NCBI RefSeq assembly: GCF_012726195.1 | Contig: NZ_JAASAF010000005.1 | Span: 1 to 64,000, forward strand | Direction of reading: 5' to 3' | DNA: 64,000 nt | Source: Rhodococcus sp. HNM0563 | GTDB taxonomy: Bacteria > Actinomycetota > Actinomycetes > Mycobacteriales > Mycobacteriaceae | In this document: piece after piece, positions 7,974 through 16,930 of the stretch | Numbering within the stretch: the stretch's first letter is position 1 | How the letters are laid out: each line of letters starts with the position of its first letter | Program-made: the position numbers and the translations under genes | Notes under the pieces: generated by a model | Database searches by the model: none | Told to the model about the DNA's origin: nothing | Seen by the model: the letters and a program-made list of their open reading frames with translations, nothing else

Positions 7974-9164
7974 GTGAGCAGTTCTGTCATTGTCGCTGGA
8001 GCCCGTACACCGATGGGTCGCCTGCAAGGTTCGTTGAAGGACTTCTCGGGAGCCGATCTCGGGGGAGTCGCCATCAAGGGTGCCTTGGACAAGGCCGGGG
8101 TCGCGCCGGAGAAGGTCGATTACGTGATCATGGGCCAGGTGCTCACCGCAGGCGCCGGCCAGATCCCCGCACGTCAAGCCGCTGTTGCCGCAGGCATCCC
8201 GATGGATGTCCCCGCTCTGACCATCAACAAGGTGTGTCTGTCGGGCCTCAATGCCATCGCGATGGCCGATCAATTGATCCGCGCGGGCGAATTCGACATC
8301 GTCGTCGCGGGCGGTCAGGAGTCGATGACGCAGGCCCCGCACATGCTCGAGAAGAGTCGCGCCGGATTCAAGTACGGCGACGTGACTCTGCGCGATCATA
8401 TGGCCTACGACGGTCTGCACGACATCTTCACCGACCAGGCGATGGGACTGCTGACCGAATCGGCGAATGCCGATTCCGATTTCGTTTCTCGTGAGGAACA
8501 GGACGCGTTCGCCGCGGCCTCGCACCAGAATGCGGCGCGTGCCTGGAAGGACGGTCTGTTCGACGACGAGGTCGTGCCCGTGTCGATCCCGCAGCGCAAA
8601 GGCGATCCGATCGTGTTCGCCACCGACGAAGGCATCCGCGCCGACACCACCGTCGAATCGCTCGGCAAGTTGCGTCCGGCGTTCGCGAAGGACGGCACGG
8701 TCACTGCAGGCTCGGCATCCCAGATCTCGGACGGTGCGGCAGCGGTGGTCGTGATGAGCAAGGCCAAGGCCGAGGAACTCGGTTTGAGCTGGATCGCGGA
8801 GATCGGTGCGTCGGGTGTCGTCGCCGGTCCCGACTCGACCCTGCAGCAGCAGCCGGCCCGCGCGATCGCCAAGGCGTGTGAACGCGAGGGCATCGCCCCC
8901 GCGGATCTCGATCTCGTCGAGATCAACGAGGCGTTCGCCGCAGTGGGTATCGCGTCGGCTCGCGAGCTCGGGATCGATGCTGCCAAGGTCAACGTCAACG
9001 GTGGGGCGATCGCACTCGGTCACCCGCTCGGTATGTCCGGTGCTCGCATCGCGCTGCATCTCGCGTTGGAGCTGAAGCGTCGAGGCGGCGGCATCGGTGC
9101 GGCTGCATTGTGCGGTGGTGGCGGGCAGGGCGACGCGCTGATCGTACGGGTGCCGAAGGCCTGA
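7974..9164 (+). CDS. fadA4: Acetyl-CoA acetyltransferase (thiolase)
   Basis: A 396-residue thiolase that condenses or cleaves acetoacetyl-CoA in fatty acid and ketone metabolism in the cytoplasm. The nucleophile is Cys88 in NKVCLSGLN. The second half has EINEAFA, the catalytic His in [16 protein letters not shown], and the second Cys in [11 protein letters not shown]. Length is normal. GTG 7974 is preferred because GGAGGA (7960-7965) stands 8 bases upstream. The frame is open a little further but without a signal. It is divergent from the epimerase gene and ends in a strong hairpin at 9186-9214. Confidence 0.93.
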   Translation: MSSSVIVAGARTPMGRLQGSLKDFSGADLGGVAIKGALDKAGVAPEKVDYVIMGQVLTAGAGQIPARQAAVAAGIPMDVPALTINKVCLSGLNAIAMADQLIRAGEFDIVVAGGQESMTQAPHMLEKSRAGFKYGDVTLRDHMAYDGLHDIFTDQAMGLLTESANADSDFVSREEQDAFAAASHQNAARAWKDGLFDDEVVPVSIPQRKGDPIVFATDEGIRADTTVESLGKLRPAFAKDGTVTAGSASQISDGAAAVVVMSKAKAEELGLSWIAEIGASGVVAGPDSTLQQQPARAIAKACEREGIAPADLDLVEINEAFAAVGIASARELGIDAAKVNVNGGAIALGHPLGMSGARIALHLALELKRRGGGIGAAALCGGGGQGDALIVRVPKA

Positions 9165-9185
9165 TCTTCGAACTCGGATCCCTCG

Positions 9186-9214
9186 CGGCCCTCGACGTCC
9201 AGCGTCGAGGGCCG
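9186..9214 (+). terminator. Terminator after the thiolase gene
   Basis: A perfect 12-bp GC-rich stem (9186-9197 with 9203-9214) with a 5-base loop starts 21 bases after the thiolase stop. A T run is lacking, as is usual in high-GC actinobacteria. Confidence 0.75.
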
Positions 9215-9260
9215 TGATGTCTCTCACTCCACTACGGGTCGTCGTAGATTAATGGGCACA

Positions 9261-9629
9261 ATGGCCCTTATGACGACGATCTTCGACCTGTCCACTCCCG
9301 CGAAGAGGTTCCGCCTCGTAGCCATCTGGGAGGCGGTGACCTGGCTGGCCCTGCTGATCGCGATGTTCTTCAAATGGGTTCTCGGGTACGAGGAAGCCAT
9401 CCGCATCCCCGGCATGGTGCACGGCGTTGCCGGATTCATGCTGTTCGTCGTCGTCACCTTCATCACCGCGTGGGCGCTGAAGTGGGACATCAAGACCACG
9501 TTCCTGGCGCTCGTGTCGAGTGTCCCGCCGTTCGGCACCATCGTCTTCGAGCGGTGGGCCGTCAAGACCGGCCGCCTCGCAGAACTCTCCGAGCCCGGTA
9601 GCCGCCAGGACGCACCCGCCACCGTCTGA
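9261..9629 (+). CDS. DUF3817 membrane protein
   Basis: A 122-residue membrane protein of unknown function, family DUF3817 (similar to M. tuberculosis Rv1342c). About three hydrophobic spans cover residues 18-36, 45-68 and 75-95. A second family member is at 34998. The -10-like TAGATT at 9245-9250 would start the transcript near 9257, after the first possible ATG (9252). I therefore favour ATG 9261; ATG 9270 is also possible. The stop codon lies in the first unit of an 18-bp tandem repeat. Confidence 0.75.
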   Translation: MALMTTIFDLSTPAKRFRLVAIWEAVTWLALLIAMFFKWVLGYEEAIRIPGMVHGVAGFMLFVVVTFITAWALKWDIKTTFLALVSSVPPFGTIVFERWAVKTGRLAELSEPGSRQDAPATV

Positions 9630-9687
9630 CCGTCCGCCACCGTCTGACCGTCCGCCACCGTCTGACCGTCCGCCACCGTCTGACCGT
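9616..9687 (+). repeat. Four perfect 18-bp tandem repeats
   Basis: CCGCCACCGTCTGACCGT is repeated four times without a mismatch (9616-9633, 9634-9651, 9652-9669, 9670-9687). The first unit holds the TGA stop of the DUF3817 gene. Because 18 is a multiple of three, every unit presents a TGA in that frame. The array ends 40 bases before the thioredoxin gene start. Confidence 0.95.
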
Positions 9688-9726
9688 CCGCAGCTTCATC
9701 GGCCGCGGCATGCCAAACTGGAAGAC

Positions 9727-10668
9727 GTGACTCGACCCGGTTCCCGTCCTTCACGTTCCGCCGCCGCGGCCGCGGCGCTGTCCGGCGCGGTGGATCTCGC
9801 GCCCCTCAAAGACAGGGCTGCTACGCCGCCCCCTCCGCCTCCCTCCGGTGACGGCACGCAAGGTGCACTCCCACCGATCGTGGACGTCACCGAGGCCACC
9901 TTCGAAACCGAAGTGCTCCAGCGCTCGACCCAGGTACCCGTCATCGTGGACCTGTGGGCCACCTGGTGCGAGCCCTGCAAACAGCTCTCGCCGCTTCTCG
10001 AGAAGCTCGCCACCGAGGCCGCAGGTGCATGGGTGCTCGCCAAAGTCGACGTCGACGCCAATCCTCGGATCGCCCAGGCCTTCGGAGTCCAATCTGTGCC
10101 GACCGTCGTGGCGATTGCCGCAGGCCAGCCGTTGGCAGACTTCCAAGGCGTCCAGCCCGAACCGGCTCTGCGGCAGTGGCTCGAGGCGATCGCCCAGGCT
10201 GTCGAAGGCAAGTTGTCGGGCCCACCCTCCGCAGAGGCCGAACCGGCCGAACAGCCCGAGGATCCGCGATTCGTCGCGGCGGAGCAGGCTCTCGAGCAGA
10301 ACGATTTCGAGGGCGCCGAAGCTGCGTACAACCTCATTCTCAACTCCGAGCCCGACAACGCCGATGCCAAGGCGGCGCTGCGGCAGGTGAAATTCCTGGC
10401 CCGGTCCCAGGGCGTTCCTGCGGACGCGGTAGCGCGTGCGGATGCTGCTCCTGCCGATCTCGAGGCGCAACTCGCCGCCGCCGACGCCGAACTGTCCGCG
10501 CAGGACCCCGCGGCGGCCTTCGAGCGGATCATCGCATTCGTCAAGCGCAGTGCCGGCGACGACCGCACTGCAGCCCGCACACGACTACTCGAGCTGTTCG
10601 AGCTGTTCGACCCGGCGGAGCCATTCGTGGTGTCTGCACGTCGCAAGCTTGCTGCAGCGCTCTACTGA
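9727..10668 (+). CDS. Thioredoxin-like protein with TPR-like C-terminal part (YbbN/CnoX type)
   Basis: A 313-residue cytoplasmic protein. After a Pro/Ala-rich head, residues about 50-170 form a thioredoxin fold with the active site WATWCEPCK (Cys81, Cys84). The C-terminal half (about 195-313) has helical repeats such as ALEQNDFEGAEAAYNLIL, typical of the tetratricopeptide part of YbbN/CnoX, a redox-linked chaperone holdase. It matches M. tuberculosis Rv1324 along its length, including the ending LELFELFDPA. Notably Rv1324 lacks this CxxC pair, whereas it is intact here. GTG 9727 is chosen by that alignment; the frame is open upstream, but that part is the PPPSDR tandem repeat. Confidence 0.85.
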   Translation: MTRPGSRPSRSAAAAAALSGAVDLAPLKDRAATPPPPPPSGDGTQGALPPIVDVTEATFETEVLQRSTQVPVIVDLWATWCEPCKQLSPLLEKLATEAAGAWVLAKVDVDANPRIAQAFGVQSVPTVVAIAAGQPLADFQGVQPEPALRQWLEAIAQAVEGKLSGPPSAEAEPAEQPEDPRFVAAEQALEQNDFEGAEAAYNLILNSEPDNADAKAALRQVKFLARSQGVPADAVARADAAPADLEAQLAAADAELSAQDPAAAFERIIAFVKRSAGDDRTAARTRLLELFELFDPAEPFVVSARRKLAAALY

Positions 10669-10737
10669 CCGGTCCATTCGCGACCCGACCCCTTCGCGAC
10701 CGGACCCCGTCGCCGCGAGGACTCACCGGCCGCTGTC

Positions 10738-12189
10738 TCAGCGGTAGCGGCCGGTGCACGAGTTCTCGCCGCCGAGTACTCCGGTGCGGAACGCATCCAC
10801 CCGAGCGAACCCACTCGGGACGGTATTGCCGTTGACATCGCTCGCGGCGAGGCCGTCGCGGAGCAACCCGGACACGGCCTCGTCGAGATCCCCAGGGGAA
10901 AGCCACACCATCTCGGCGTCCGAGTCGAGTTCCGAAGCGACCGTGCTCGACGGGCTCAAGGCCGCGCTGATCACCCCCGACAGGCATGCAGCACGCAACG
11001 CGGTGCGGGCATCTGCGAGGCCTTGACCCGCATCCTTCTGCACCGCGAGCGCGTACCGGGACGCGACAAGGACGTAGGCGTTGTAATCACCGCGCACATC
11101 GGCACTGAAACCGTCGCGTCGCGAACTGTCCGGGGTGCCGACCGCGGCGAGTTCCTCGAGGTCGACCCCCACGGTGTTCGTTGCCGGACAGTACGACACC
11201 GGCACCGTCGTCTTCGCGTCGGGACAACCGAGATCCGCACCCGACAATTCCAGCTCGGGAGGCGATTCGAGGTCGAACACGTGGTGGAACGACTCGAAGA
11301 TGGTCTCGACCGACTCCGCAGTCACCGGTAGTTCGCCGTCGTCGATGCTGTCGAAATACTGGGGCAGATCCGCGCGCCGGGATTCGATCTCTGCCGCATC
11401 GATACGCGGACAGGTCGCGGCACCGTCCGTGAAGCCGATCTGCACCGCCGTCACGCGTTCGAACGCGGATCCGTGGATGGAATCCGGATCGTTCGGGTCG
11501 CTGTCGCGAAACAACACCATCGACGCCAGGACATTGTTGAGGCCGTCCGCCGTGTTGAGTTCGAAGTGCTCGGAGTCGCCCTCGGCGACGTGTCGCATGA
11601 AGGCCCCGGCGAAACAGTCCGCCTGCTGCTCGAACACGATGCCGGGATCATCGTCGCCGACGATACCCGCCGTGTACTGGATGGCATGCCCGTACTCATG
11701 GGCGAGTACGGTGACCGCCGACATGGGGCCGAAGTCCTCGACGAGTTGCGGCATGAGGTAGGTGCGGTCCCAGCCGATGACGTCCCCACCGCTGCAGTAC
11801 GCCGCATTGATGAAGTCATAGGTGGACTCACCGCAGAAACGGGGGCCGCGACGCTCGGAGGGATCCCACGAGATGATCGTGCCGACCGGCACGAAGTCGC
11901 CTCGCGCGACCGAGCTGTACTCCTGCCGCCAGTACTCCTCGAGGTCGGCGATCGCGTTACCCGCAAGGATGTCGATCGCACCGCCATCGGTGTTCTCGAT
12001 CGTCACGTCGGCATCGGAGACACCACTGCGTGGCCCGGTCGGGCCCGACACCACAGGTAGACCTGCAACGGTGAACGGATTGTCGTAGATCGACACCGCT
12101 GTTCCCGAGACCTGCTGCGTACAACCGGCCACCAGGACAGCCACAAGAATCGGAAGAACCGGGGCGAACCATCGGCGTCGTCGTGTCAC
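10738..12189 (-). CDS. Secreted zinc metallopeptidase lipoprotein
   Basis: A 483-residue putative neutral zinc metallopeptidase, exported and lipid-anchored. The signal peptide ends in VLVAGC with Cys23 as anchor. The zinc site is HEYGH (164-168), followed by a Glu-rich EQQADCFAG (187-195) that likely provides the third ligand. The C-terminal 250 residues have paired cysteines. The family is that of YpfJ-like Zn-peptidases. The gene is convergent with the thioredoxin gene and precedes glgB on the same strand, with about 33 bases between glgB stop and this start. Substrate unknown. Confidence 0.78.
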   Translation of the reverse strand: MTRRRRWFAPVLPILVAVLVAGCTQQVSGTAVSIYDNPFTVAGLPVVSGPTGPRSGVSDADVTIENTDGGAIDILAGNAIADLEEYWRQEYSSVARGDFVPVGTIISWDPSERRGPRFCGESTYDFINAAYCSGGDVIGWDRTYLMPQLVEDFGPMSAVTVLAHEYGHAIQYTAGIVGDDDPGIVFEQQADCFAGAFMRHVAEGDSEHFELNTADGLNNVLASMVLFRDSDPNDPDSIHGSAFERVTAVQIGFTDGAATCPRIDAAEIESRRADLPQYFDSIDDGELPVTAESVETIFESFHHVFDLESPPELELSGADLGCPDAKTTVPVSYCPATNTVGVDLEELAAVGTPDSSRRDGFSADVRGDYNAYVLVASRYALAVQKDAGQGLADARTALRAACLSGVISAALSPSSTVASELDSDAEMVWLSPGDLDEAVSGLLRDGLAASDVNGNTVPSGFARVDAFRTGVLGGENSCTGRYR

Positions 12190-12222
12190 GTCGATCCATT
12201 CTCCATCAGTCGCTGCCGGCGA

Positions 12223-14424
12223 TCACCGCCGCGGCGACAGCCAGATCGCGCCGTGCGCCGGAAGCGTCACCCGAGCCGAAGCCGGGCGCCCGTGCCACGA
12301 ATGTGTCGTGGCGATCACCGCGCCGAGATTACCGGTGCCGCTTCCCTGATACGCGGTCGCGTCCGTGTTGAGAACTTCCTCCCAGGCACCCGGTTCCGGC
12401 AGCCCCACACGGTAGTCGGCCTGCATGCTGCCCGAAAAGTTGTACAGGCACGCGATCACCGAACCGTCGCTGCCGTAGCGCAGGAAACTGAGCACATTGT
12501 TGTGGGCATCGTTGGCATCGATCCACGAATACCCGCCGGGAGTGGTGTCGAGCGTGTACAGCGCCGGATGGTGGCGGTATACGCGGTTCAGATCGGCGAC
12601 CAGCGTGCGGATACCCGCATGCAATGCTCCGGTGTGCGGATCGTCGAGCTGCCACCAGTCGAGACCGCGTTCCTCCGACCACTCACCGACCTGCCCGAAC
12701 TCCTGTCCCATGAACAGCAACTGCTTCCCGGGGTGCGACCACATGTACGCGAGCATCGCACGCAACCCGGCGGCTCTCGTGTGGTCGTCGCCGGGCATGC
12801 GCGTCCACAACGTGCCCTTGCCGTGGACGACCTCATCGTGACTGATCGGCAGCACGAAATGCTCGCTCCACGCATACATCAAGGAGAACGTGATCTCGTG
12901 GTGGTGGAAAGTCCGGTGGACCGGGTCGTGCATGAGATACCCGAGGGTGTCGTGCATCCAGCCCATGTTCCATTTCATCGAGAACCCGAGCCCCCCGACA
13001 TTCGTCGGCCGCGTCACACCGGGCCACGCCGTGGATTCTTCCGCGATCGTCACGACACCGGGGTGGTGCTTGTGCACTGTCGCGTTGAGTTCCTGAAGGA
13101 ACGCGACGGCATCGAGGTTCTCACGCCCACCGAATTCGTTCGGGGTCCAGCCGCCCTCGGGCCGGGAATAATCCAGATAGAGCATCGACGCCACGGCATC
13201 GACACGCAATCCGTCGATGTGGAACTCTTCGATCCAGTACAACGCGTTCGCGACGAGGAAGTTGCGTACCTCCTTACGGCCGTAGTCGAACACATAGGTA
13301 CCCCAATCGAGCTGTTCGCCGCGCCGGGGATCGGCGTGTTCGTAGAGCGGAGTGCCGTCGAAACGGGCGAGTGCCCAGTCGTCCTTCGGGAAGTGCGCGG
13401 GCACCCAGTCCATGATCACGCCGACATTCGCGGCGTGCAGTCGATCGACGAACTCACGGAACTCGTCGGGCGTCCCGAACCGCGCTGTCGGCGCGTAGTA
13501 CGAGGTGACCTGGTAACCCCATGACCCACCGAACGGATGCTCGGCGACGGGCATGAGTTCCACATGGGTGAAACCGGTTTCCCGCACGTATTCGGCCAGC
13601 TGGTCGGCGAGCTCGGAATAGGTCAGTCCCGGACGCCACGACCCGAGATGCACCTCGTACACACTCATCGGTTCCTGCCAGGGCTGGGCCTGGGCGCGCG
13701 AGGCGAGCCACTGCTCATCGCGCCACTCGTGCGAGCTGCGTGTGACCACCGACGCGGTCGCCGGTGGCACCTCGGTGGCGAATGCCATGGGATCGGCTTT
13801 GTCACGGATCGAACCATCGTGCCCGTGGACGCGATACTTGTAGAGCTGACCCGGCTCGACACCGGGCACGAACAACTCCCACACACCGCTCGACCCCAGA
13901 ACGCGCATCGGAGCGGTACCACCGCCCCACAGGTCGAAGTCGCCGATCACCGTCACACCACGAGCACCTGGAGCCCACACCGCAAACGATGTGCCGGTGA
14001 CCGTGCCGTCGGGAGTGTCGTACGAGCGGGGGTGGGCACCCAGGACTTCCCACAACCGCTCGTGCCGACCTTCACTGATCAGATGGCGATCGAGTTCGCC
14101 GAGAGTGGGCAGAAACCGGTACCCGTCTGCGACGACCACCGTGTAGTCGAGCGGATACGTCACGACCAACCGGTAATCGGCGGGATCGTGTATCGGAAGC
14201 AACGCGCTGAACACATCGTGTCCGACCGACTCGAGAGGATGATCCGTTCCCCCCACACGCACTTCGACCTTCTGCGCGCCGGGCCGCAACGCCCGGAACA
14301 CCGTGCCCTCGGGGTGCGGATGCGCACCGAGGATCGAATGGGGATCGTGGTGCTCGCCGGCTGCGAGGCGTGCCAGTTCCTCGGGATGCGGCGCGTGACG
14401 CGGTGCTGACGGCGGCACGGTCAC
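12223..14424 (-). CDS. glgB: 1,4-alpha-glucan branching enzyme
   Basis: A 733-residue branching enzyme that introduces alpha-1,6 links into linear maltooligosaccharides made by GlgE. It has an N-terminal tandem of CBM48-like domains and a GH13 barrel. Asp409 ([11 protein letters not shown]) is the nucleophile, Glu462 (TIAEESTAW) the acid/base, and [10 protein letters not shown] the third conserved block. The GTG start overlaps the glgE stop by GTGA, and AGGAGG lies 5 bases upstream inside glgE (14430-14435 on the map), so the pair is translationally coupled. A longer upstream open frame exists but runs through glgE and is rejected. Confidence 0.95.
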   Translation of the reverse strand: MTVPPSAPRHAPHPEELARLAAGEHHDPHSILGAHPHPEGTVFRALRPGAQKVEVRVGGTDHPLESVGHDVFSALLPIHDPADYRLVVTYPLDYTVVVADGYRFLPTLGELDRHLISEGRHERLWEVLGAHPRSYDTPDGTVTGTSFAVWAPGARGVTVIGDFDLWGGGTAPMRVLGSSGVWELFVPGVEPGQLYKYRVHGHDGSIRDKADPMAFATEVPPATASVVTRSSHEWRDEQWLASRAQAQPWQEPMSVYEVHLGSWRPGLTYSELADQLAEYVRETGFTHVELMPVAEHPFGGSWGYQVTSYYAPTARFGTPDEFREFVDRLHAANVGVIMDWVPAHFPKDDWALARFDGTPLYEHADPRRGEQLDWGTYVFDYGRKEVRNFLVANALYWIEEFHIDGLRVDAVASMLYLDYSRPEGGWTPNEFGGRENLDAVAFLQELNATVHKHHPGVVTIAEESTAWPGVTRPTNVGGLGFSMKWNMGWMHDTLGYLMHDPVHRTFHHHEITFSLMYAWSEHFVLPISHDEVVHGKGTLWTRMPGDDHTRAAGLRAMLAYMWSHPGKQLLFMGQEFGQVGEWSEERGLDWWQLDDPHTGALHAGIRTLVADLNRVYRHHPALYTLDTTPGGYSWIDANDAHNNVLSFLRYGSDGSVIACLYNFSGSMQADYRVGLPEPGAWEEVLNTDATAYQGSGTGNLGAVIATTHSWHGRPASARVTLPAHGAIWLSPRR

Positions 14425-16439
14425 GGCTGCCTCCTGTGCGCGAGAGTTGTGCGGACGGGAACTCCGATGCGCGGCAACACCAGGATGTGAGCGACCGATC
14501 GCCACGGTTCGAGCCGTACGAAATTGGCCTGGCCCCAGTGGTATTGCTCGCCGCTCACTTCGTCGTAGACCGGCAGATGGTCGTGCCAGTCGTGGCCGAG
14601 GGCGGGCATGTCGAGCCAGATCGTGCCCTGCTCCGCGGCATACGGATTCAGGTTGACGATGGTGAGCACCGTGTCGCCGGTCGTCGGGTCGAACTTCGAG
14701 TACCCGATCAATGCGTCGTTGTCGATGTGGTGGAACGTGATGTTGCGGAGCTGCTGTAGCGCCGGATGCGCCCGCCGGATCCGATTGAGCTCGGTCAGCC
14801 AGGGCTCGAGGGATTCCCCGCGACGGCGGGCGTCGTCGAACCGCCTCGGACGCAATTGGTACTTCTCCGAGTCGAGATACTCCTCGCTGCCGGGTCGCAG
14901 CGGAACATGCTCGTACAGTTCGTAACCTGAGTACACACCCCACGTCGGCGAAAGGGTTGCGGCCAACGCTGCTCGCAGTGCGAACATTCCTGGACCGCCG
15001 TGCTGCAGCGACTCGTGGAGGATGTCGGGGGTGTTGACGAACAGATTCGGCCGCGCCTCGTCCGCCTTACCTGCGATCTCCAACCCGAACTCGGTGAGCT
15101 CCCATTTCGCGATCCGCCACGTGAAATACGTGTAGGACTGCGCGAAGCCGCGGCGCGCGAGACCGTACATCCGTGCGGGCCGGGTGAACGCCTCGGCGAG
15201 GAACACCACATCCGGATCGCTCTTGCGGATCTCCTCGATCAGCCACTCCCAGAAGTCCGGTGGCTTCGTATGCGGATTGTCGACCCGGAAGATGCGTACT
15301 CCCGCTGCGATCCAGTGCCGGACCACACGTAGCACCTCGGCGTAGATGCCGTCACGATCGACATCGAAATTGATCGGGTAGATGTCCTGGTACTTCTTGG
15401 GCGGGTTCTCCGCATACGCGATCGTTCCGTCGGGCAGCACCGTGAACCATTCGGGATGCGACCGCGCCCACGGGTGATCCGGTGCGCACTGCAACGCGAG
15501 GTCGAGGGCAACCTCGAGATCGAGTTCGCGGGCACGCGTGACGAAGTCGCGGAAATCCTCCTCGGTACCCAAATCGGGGTGGATAGCGTCGTGGCCGCCT
15601 TCTGCCGACCCGATCGCCCAGGGCGATCCGACATCGTCGGGCCCCGCGACCAACGAGTTGTTCGGGCCCTTCCGGTTGATCTTGCCGATCGGATGGATCG
15701 GCGGCAGATACACCACGTCGAACCCCATCGCGGCGATGCGCGGAAGGTCGGCAGCCGCTGTCGCGAACGTGCCGTGCCGCGGGGTGCCGTCATCGTTCCA
15801 GCCCCCCGTGGACCTGGGGAAGAACTCGTACCACGAACCGAACAGCGCGCGGCGCCGCTCGACGATCGTCGTGTACGCGCGACCGCGGGTGACGAGCTCG
15901 CGCAGTGGGTGCGCGCGGAGGACCTCGGTGACGTCGGCAGAGTAGGCAGGCGCGACACGTTCGCCAAGTGTGCGATGCGACCGGAGCGCGGCGGACACTG
16001 CGAGCAGCGCCGGCCGGCTCCCGCGGGGCGCCGCCTTTGAGGTGCGCTCGAACAGCTGCGCGCCGATCTCCAGGTCGTTGGCCAGATCCTCCGGTCCCTG
16101 GCCCGCATCGATTTTCGCTTCGACGGCGTGACGCCACGTGGCGATCGGATCGCTCCAGGCTTCGATACGGTAAGTCCATCTGCCAGGGCTGGTCGGGGTG
16201 AACACCGCGTTGAACGTGTCGGGTTCGTGGCCCGGTGTCATGGGGATCCGTACGAGCTTGCCCATGGTCTCGGGGTCCGCGGCCGGACCGCGTACCACCA
16301 GCGTCGCCGCAAGAGCCTCGTGGCCCTCGCGCCACACTACGGCCGAGACAGGAACGACCTCACCGGTGACAGCCTTGGTCGGGTACCTCCCGCCGTCGAT
16401 CGCGGGCCGAACGTCGTCGATGGCGAGACGACCTGTCAC
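14421..16439 (-). CDS. glgE: Alpha-1,4-glucan:maltose-1-phosphate maltosyltransferase
   Basis: A 672-residue GH13_3 enzyme that adds maltosyl units from maltose-1-phosphate to alpha-1,4-glucan. It is the core of the actinobacterial trehalose-to-glycogen route. The nucleophile is Asp387 ([11 protein letters not shown]) and the acid/base Glu416 (FLAEAFTRP). VNTPDIL carries the third carboxylate. Start GTG 16439 gives [12 protein letters not shown], which aligns with the known family start, and GGAG lies 5 bases upstream. TreS and the maltokinase that supply maltose-1-phosphate are not in this window. First gene of the glgE-glgB operon; the promoter must lie in 16440-16698. Confidence 0.95.
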   Translation of the reverse strand: MTGRLAIDDVRPAIDGGRYPTKAVTGEVVPVSAVVWREGHEALAATLVVRGPAADPETMGKLVRIPMTPGHEPDTFNAVFTPTSPGRWTYRIEAWSDPIATWRHAVEAKIDAGQGPEDLANDLEIGAQLFERTSKAAPRGSRPALLAVSAALRSHRTLGERVAPAYSADVTEVLRAHPLRELVTRGRAYTTIVERRRALFGSWYEFFPRSTGGWNDDGTPRHGTFATAAADLPRIAAMGFDVVYLPPIHPIGKINRKGPNNSLVAGPDDVGSPWAIGSAEGGHDAIHPDLGTEEDFRDFVTRARELDLEVALDLALQCAPDHPWARSHPEWFTVLPDGTIAYAENPPKKYQDIYPINFDVDRDGIYAEVLRVVRHWIAAGVRIFRVDNPHTKPPDFWEWLIEEIRKSDPDVVFLAEAFTRPARMYGLARRGFAQSYTYFTWRIAKWELTEFGLEIAGKADEARPNLFVNTPDILHESLQHGGPGMFALRAALAATLSPTWGVYSGYELYEHVPLRPGSEEYLDSEKYQLRPRRFDDARRRGESLEPWLTELNRIRRAHPALQQLRNITFHHIDNDALIGYSKFDPTTGDTVLTIVNLNPYAAEQGTIWLDMPALGHDWHDHLPVYDEVSGEQYHWGQANFVRLEPWRSVAHILVLPRIGVPVRTTLAHRRQP

Positions 16440-16698
16440 GTGTTCTCCGTTCGCTGGGGCGGGCGGGTGGCCCGCGCCGAAAATGAACCGTGGGTGTGCG
16501 ACCACAACCCTATTCCAGGCGGCAGCAGAGTTCCCGGCCATGCATTCGGAAAGGGCGAAACGCACCCTTTGTTATGACTGCCCGTATCCGTTACTCGCGG
16601 GTTACGTCAGTTGACCGGACGGCAATACGTCGCCACCTAGCGTCGATTTCGTAATGCACACAGACGTCCGACAGGGCGCAAACGGAGGGATGAACATC
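16440..16698. other. Intergenic region upstream of glgE and of a small peptide gene
   Basis: This stretch must hold the minus-strand glgE promoter and the plus-strand promoter of the small open frame at 16699. A TTGACC box is present at 16611-16616, but the nearest -10-like sequence (TAGCGT, 16638-16643) is 21 bases away, which is too far for a standard promoter. No protein gene with good signals was seen on either strand. Confidence 0.4.
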
Positions 16699-16767
16699 AT
16701 GGGTCTGGTTGCCGGATTGATCGGGGTTGTCGGGGATTTGCTGCACCTTCTGCTCGGCGGACTCTGA
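16699..16767 (+). CDS. Candidate 22-residue hydrophobic peptide
   Basis: The frame encodes MGLVAGLIGVV followed by GDLLHLLLGGL, a peptide made almost only of Gly, Leu, Val, Ile and Ala with one Asp and one His. GGAGGG at 16684-16689 stands 9 bases before ATG 16699; an in-frame ATG at 16690 is too close to the ribosome site. Two GC-rich hairpins follow from 6 bases after the stop. The peptide could form one membrane helix, like small membrane-active peptides or type I toxins. I recognise no family. That it is translated is an inference from the signals. Confidence 0.5.
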   Translation: MGLVAGLIGVVGDLLHLLLGGL

Positions 16768-16772
16768 CCCGT

Positions 16773-16840
16773 CGGCCGACCCGCGCGCGGGTCGGCCGTA
16801 GAAGTACTGACGGCCCCGTGGCGTGTGTCGCGGGGCCGTC
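16773..16840 (+). terminator. Two tandem hairpins behind the small peptide gene
   Basis: The first stem pairs 16773-16784 with 16787-16798 (12 bp, GC-rich, almost no loop). The second pairs 16809-16818 with 16831-16840 (10 bp, 12-base loop). Neither has a T run. They lie after the small peptide frame and before glgP, which shows that a transcript ends here on the plus strand. Confidence 0.65.
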
Positions 16841-16930
16841 GCACGTGTCGGACGGCCCCGCCGCAGTGAGCTCGACGGCCGCAAGTTCCACACCCGTCGC
16901 ACACAAGAGAACCTGGGTAGGATTCGCGGG

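Noticed and set aside
9616-9687. Tandem 18-bp repeats considered as a CRISPR array
   Set aside because: The units are directly adjacent with no spacers and there are no cas genes in the window.
12253-13524. A 423-codon plus-strand frame inside glgB
   Set aside because: It is antisense to a complete GH13 enzyme and has no domain or start signal of its own.
14425-14943. Upstream extension of the glgB frame to a start at 14943
   Set aside because: The extension lies wholly inside glgE in another frame. The GTGA junction with AGGAGG at 5 bases gives a much better start.
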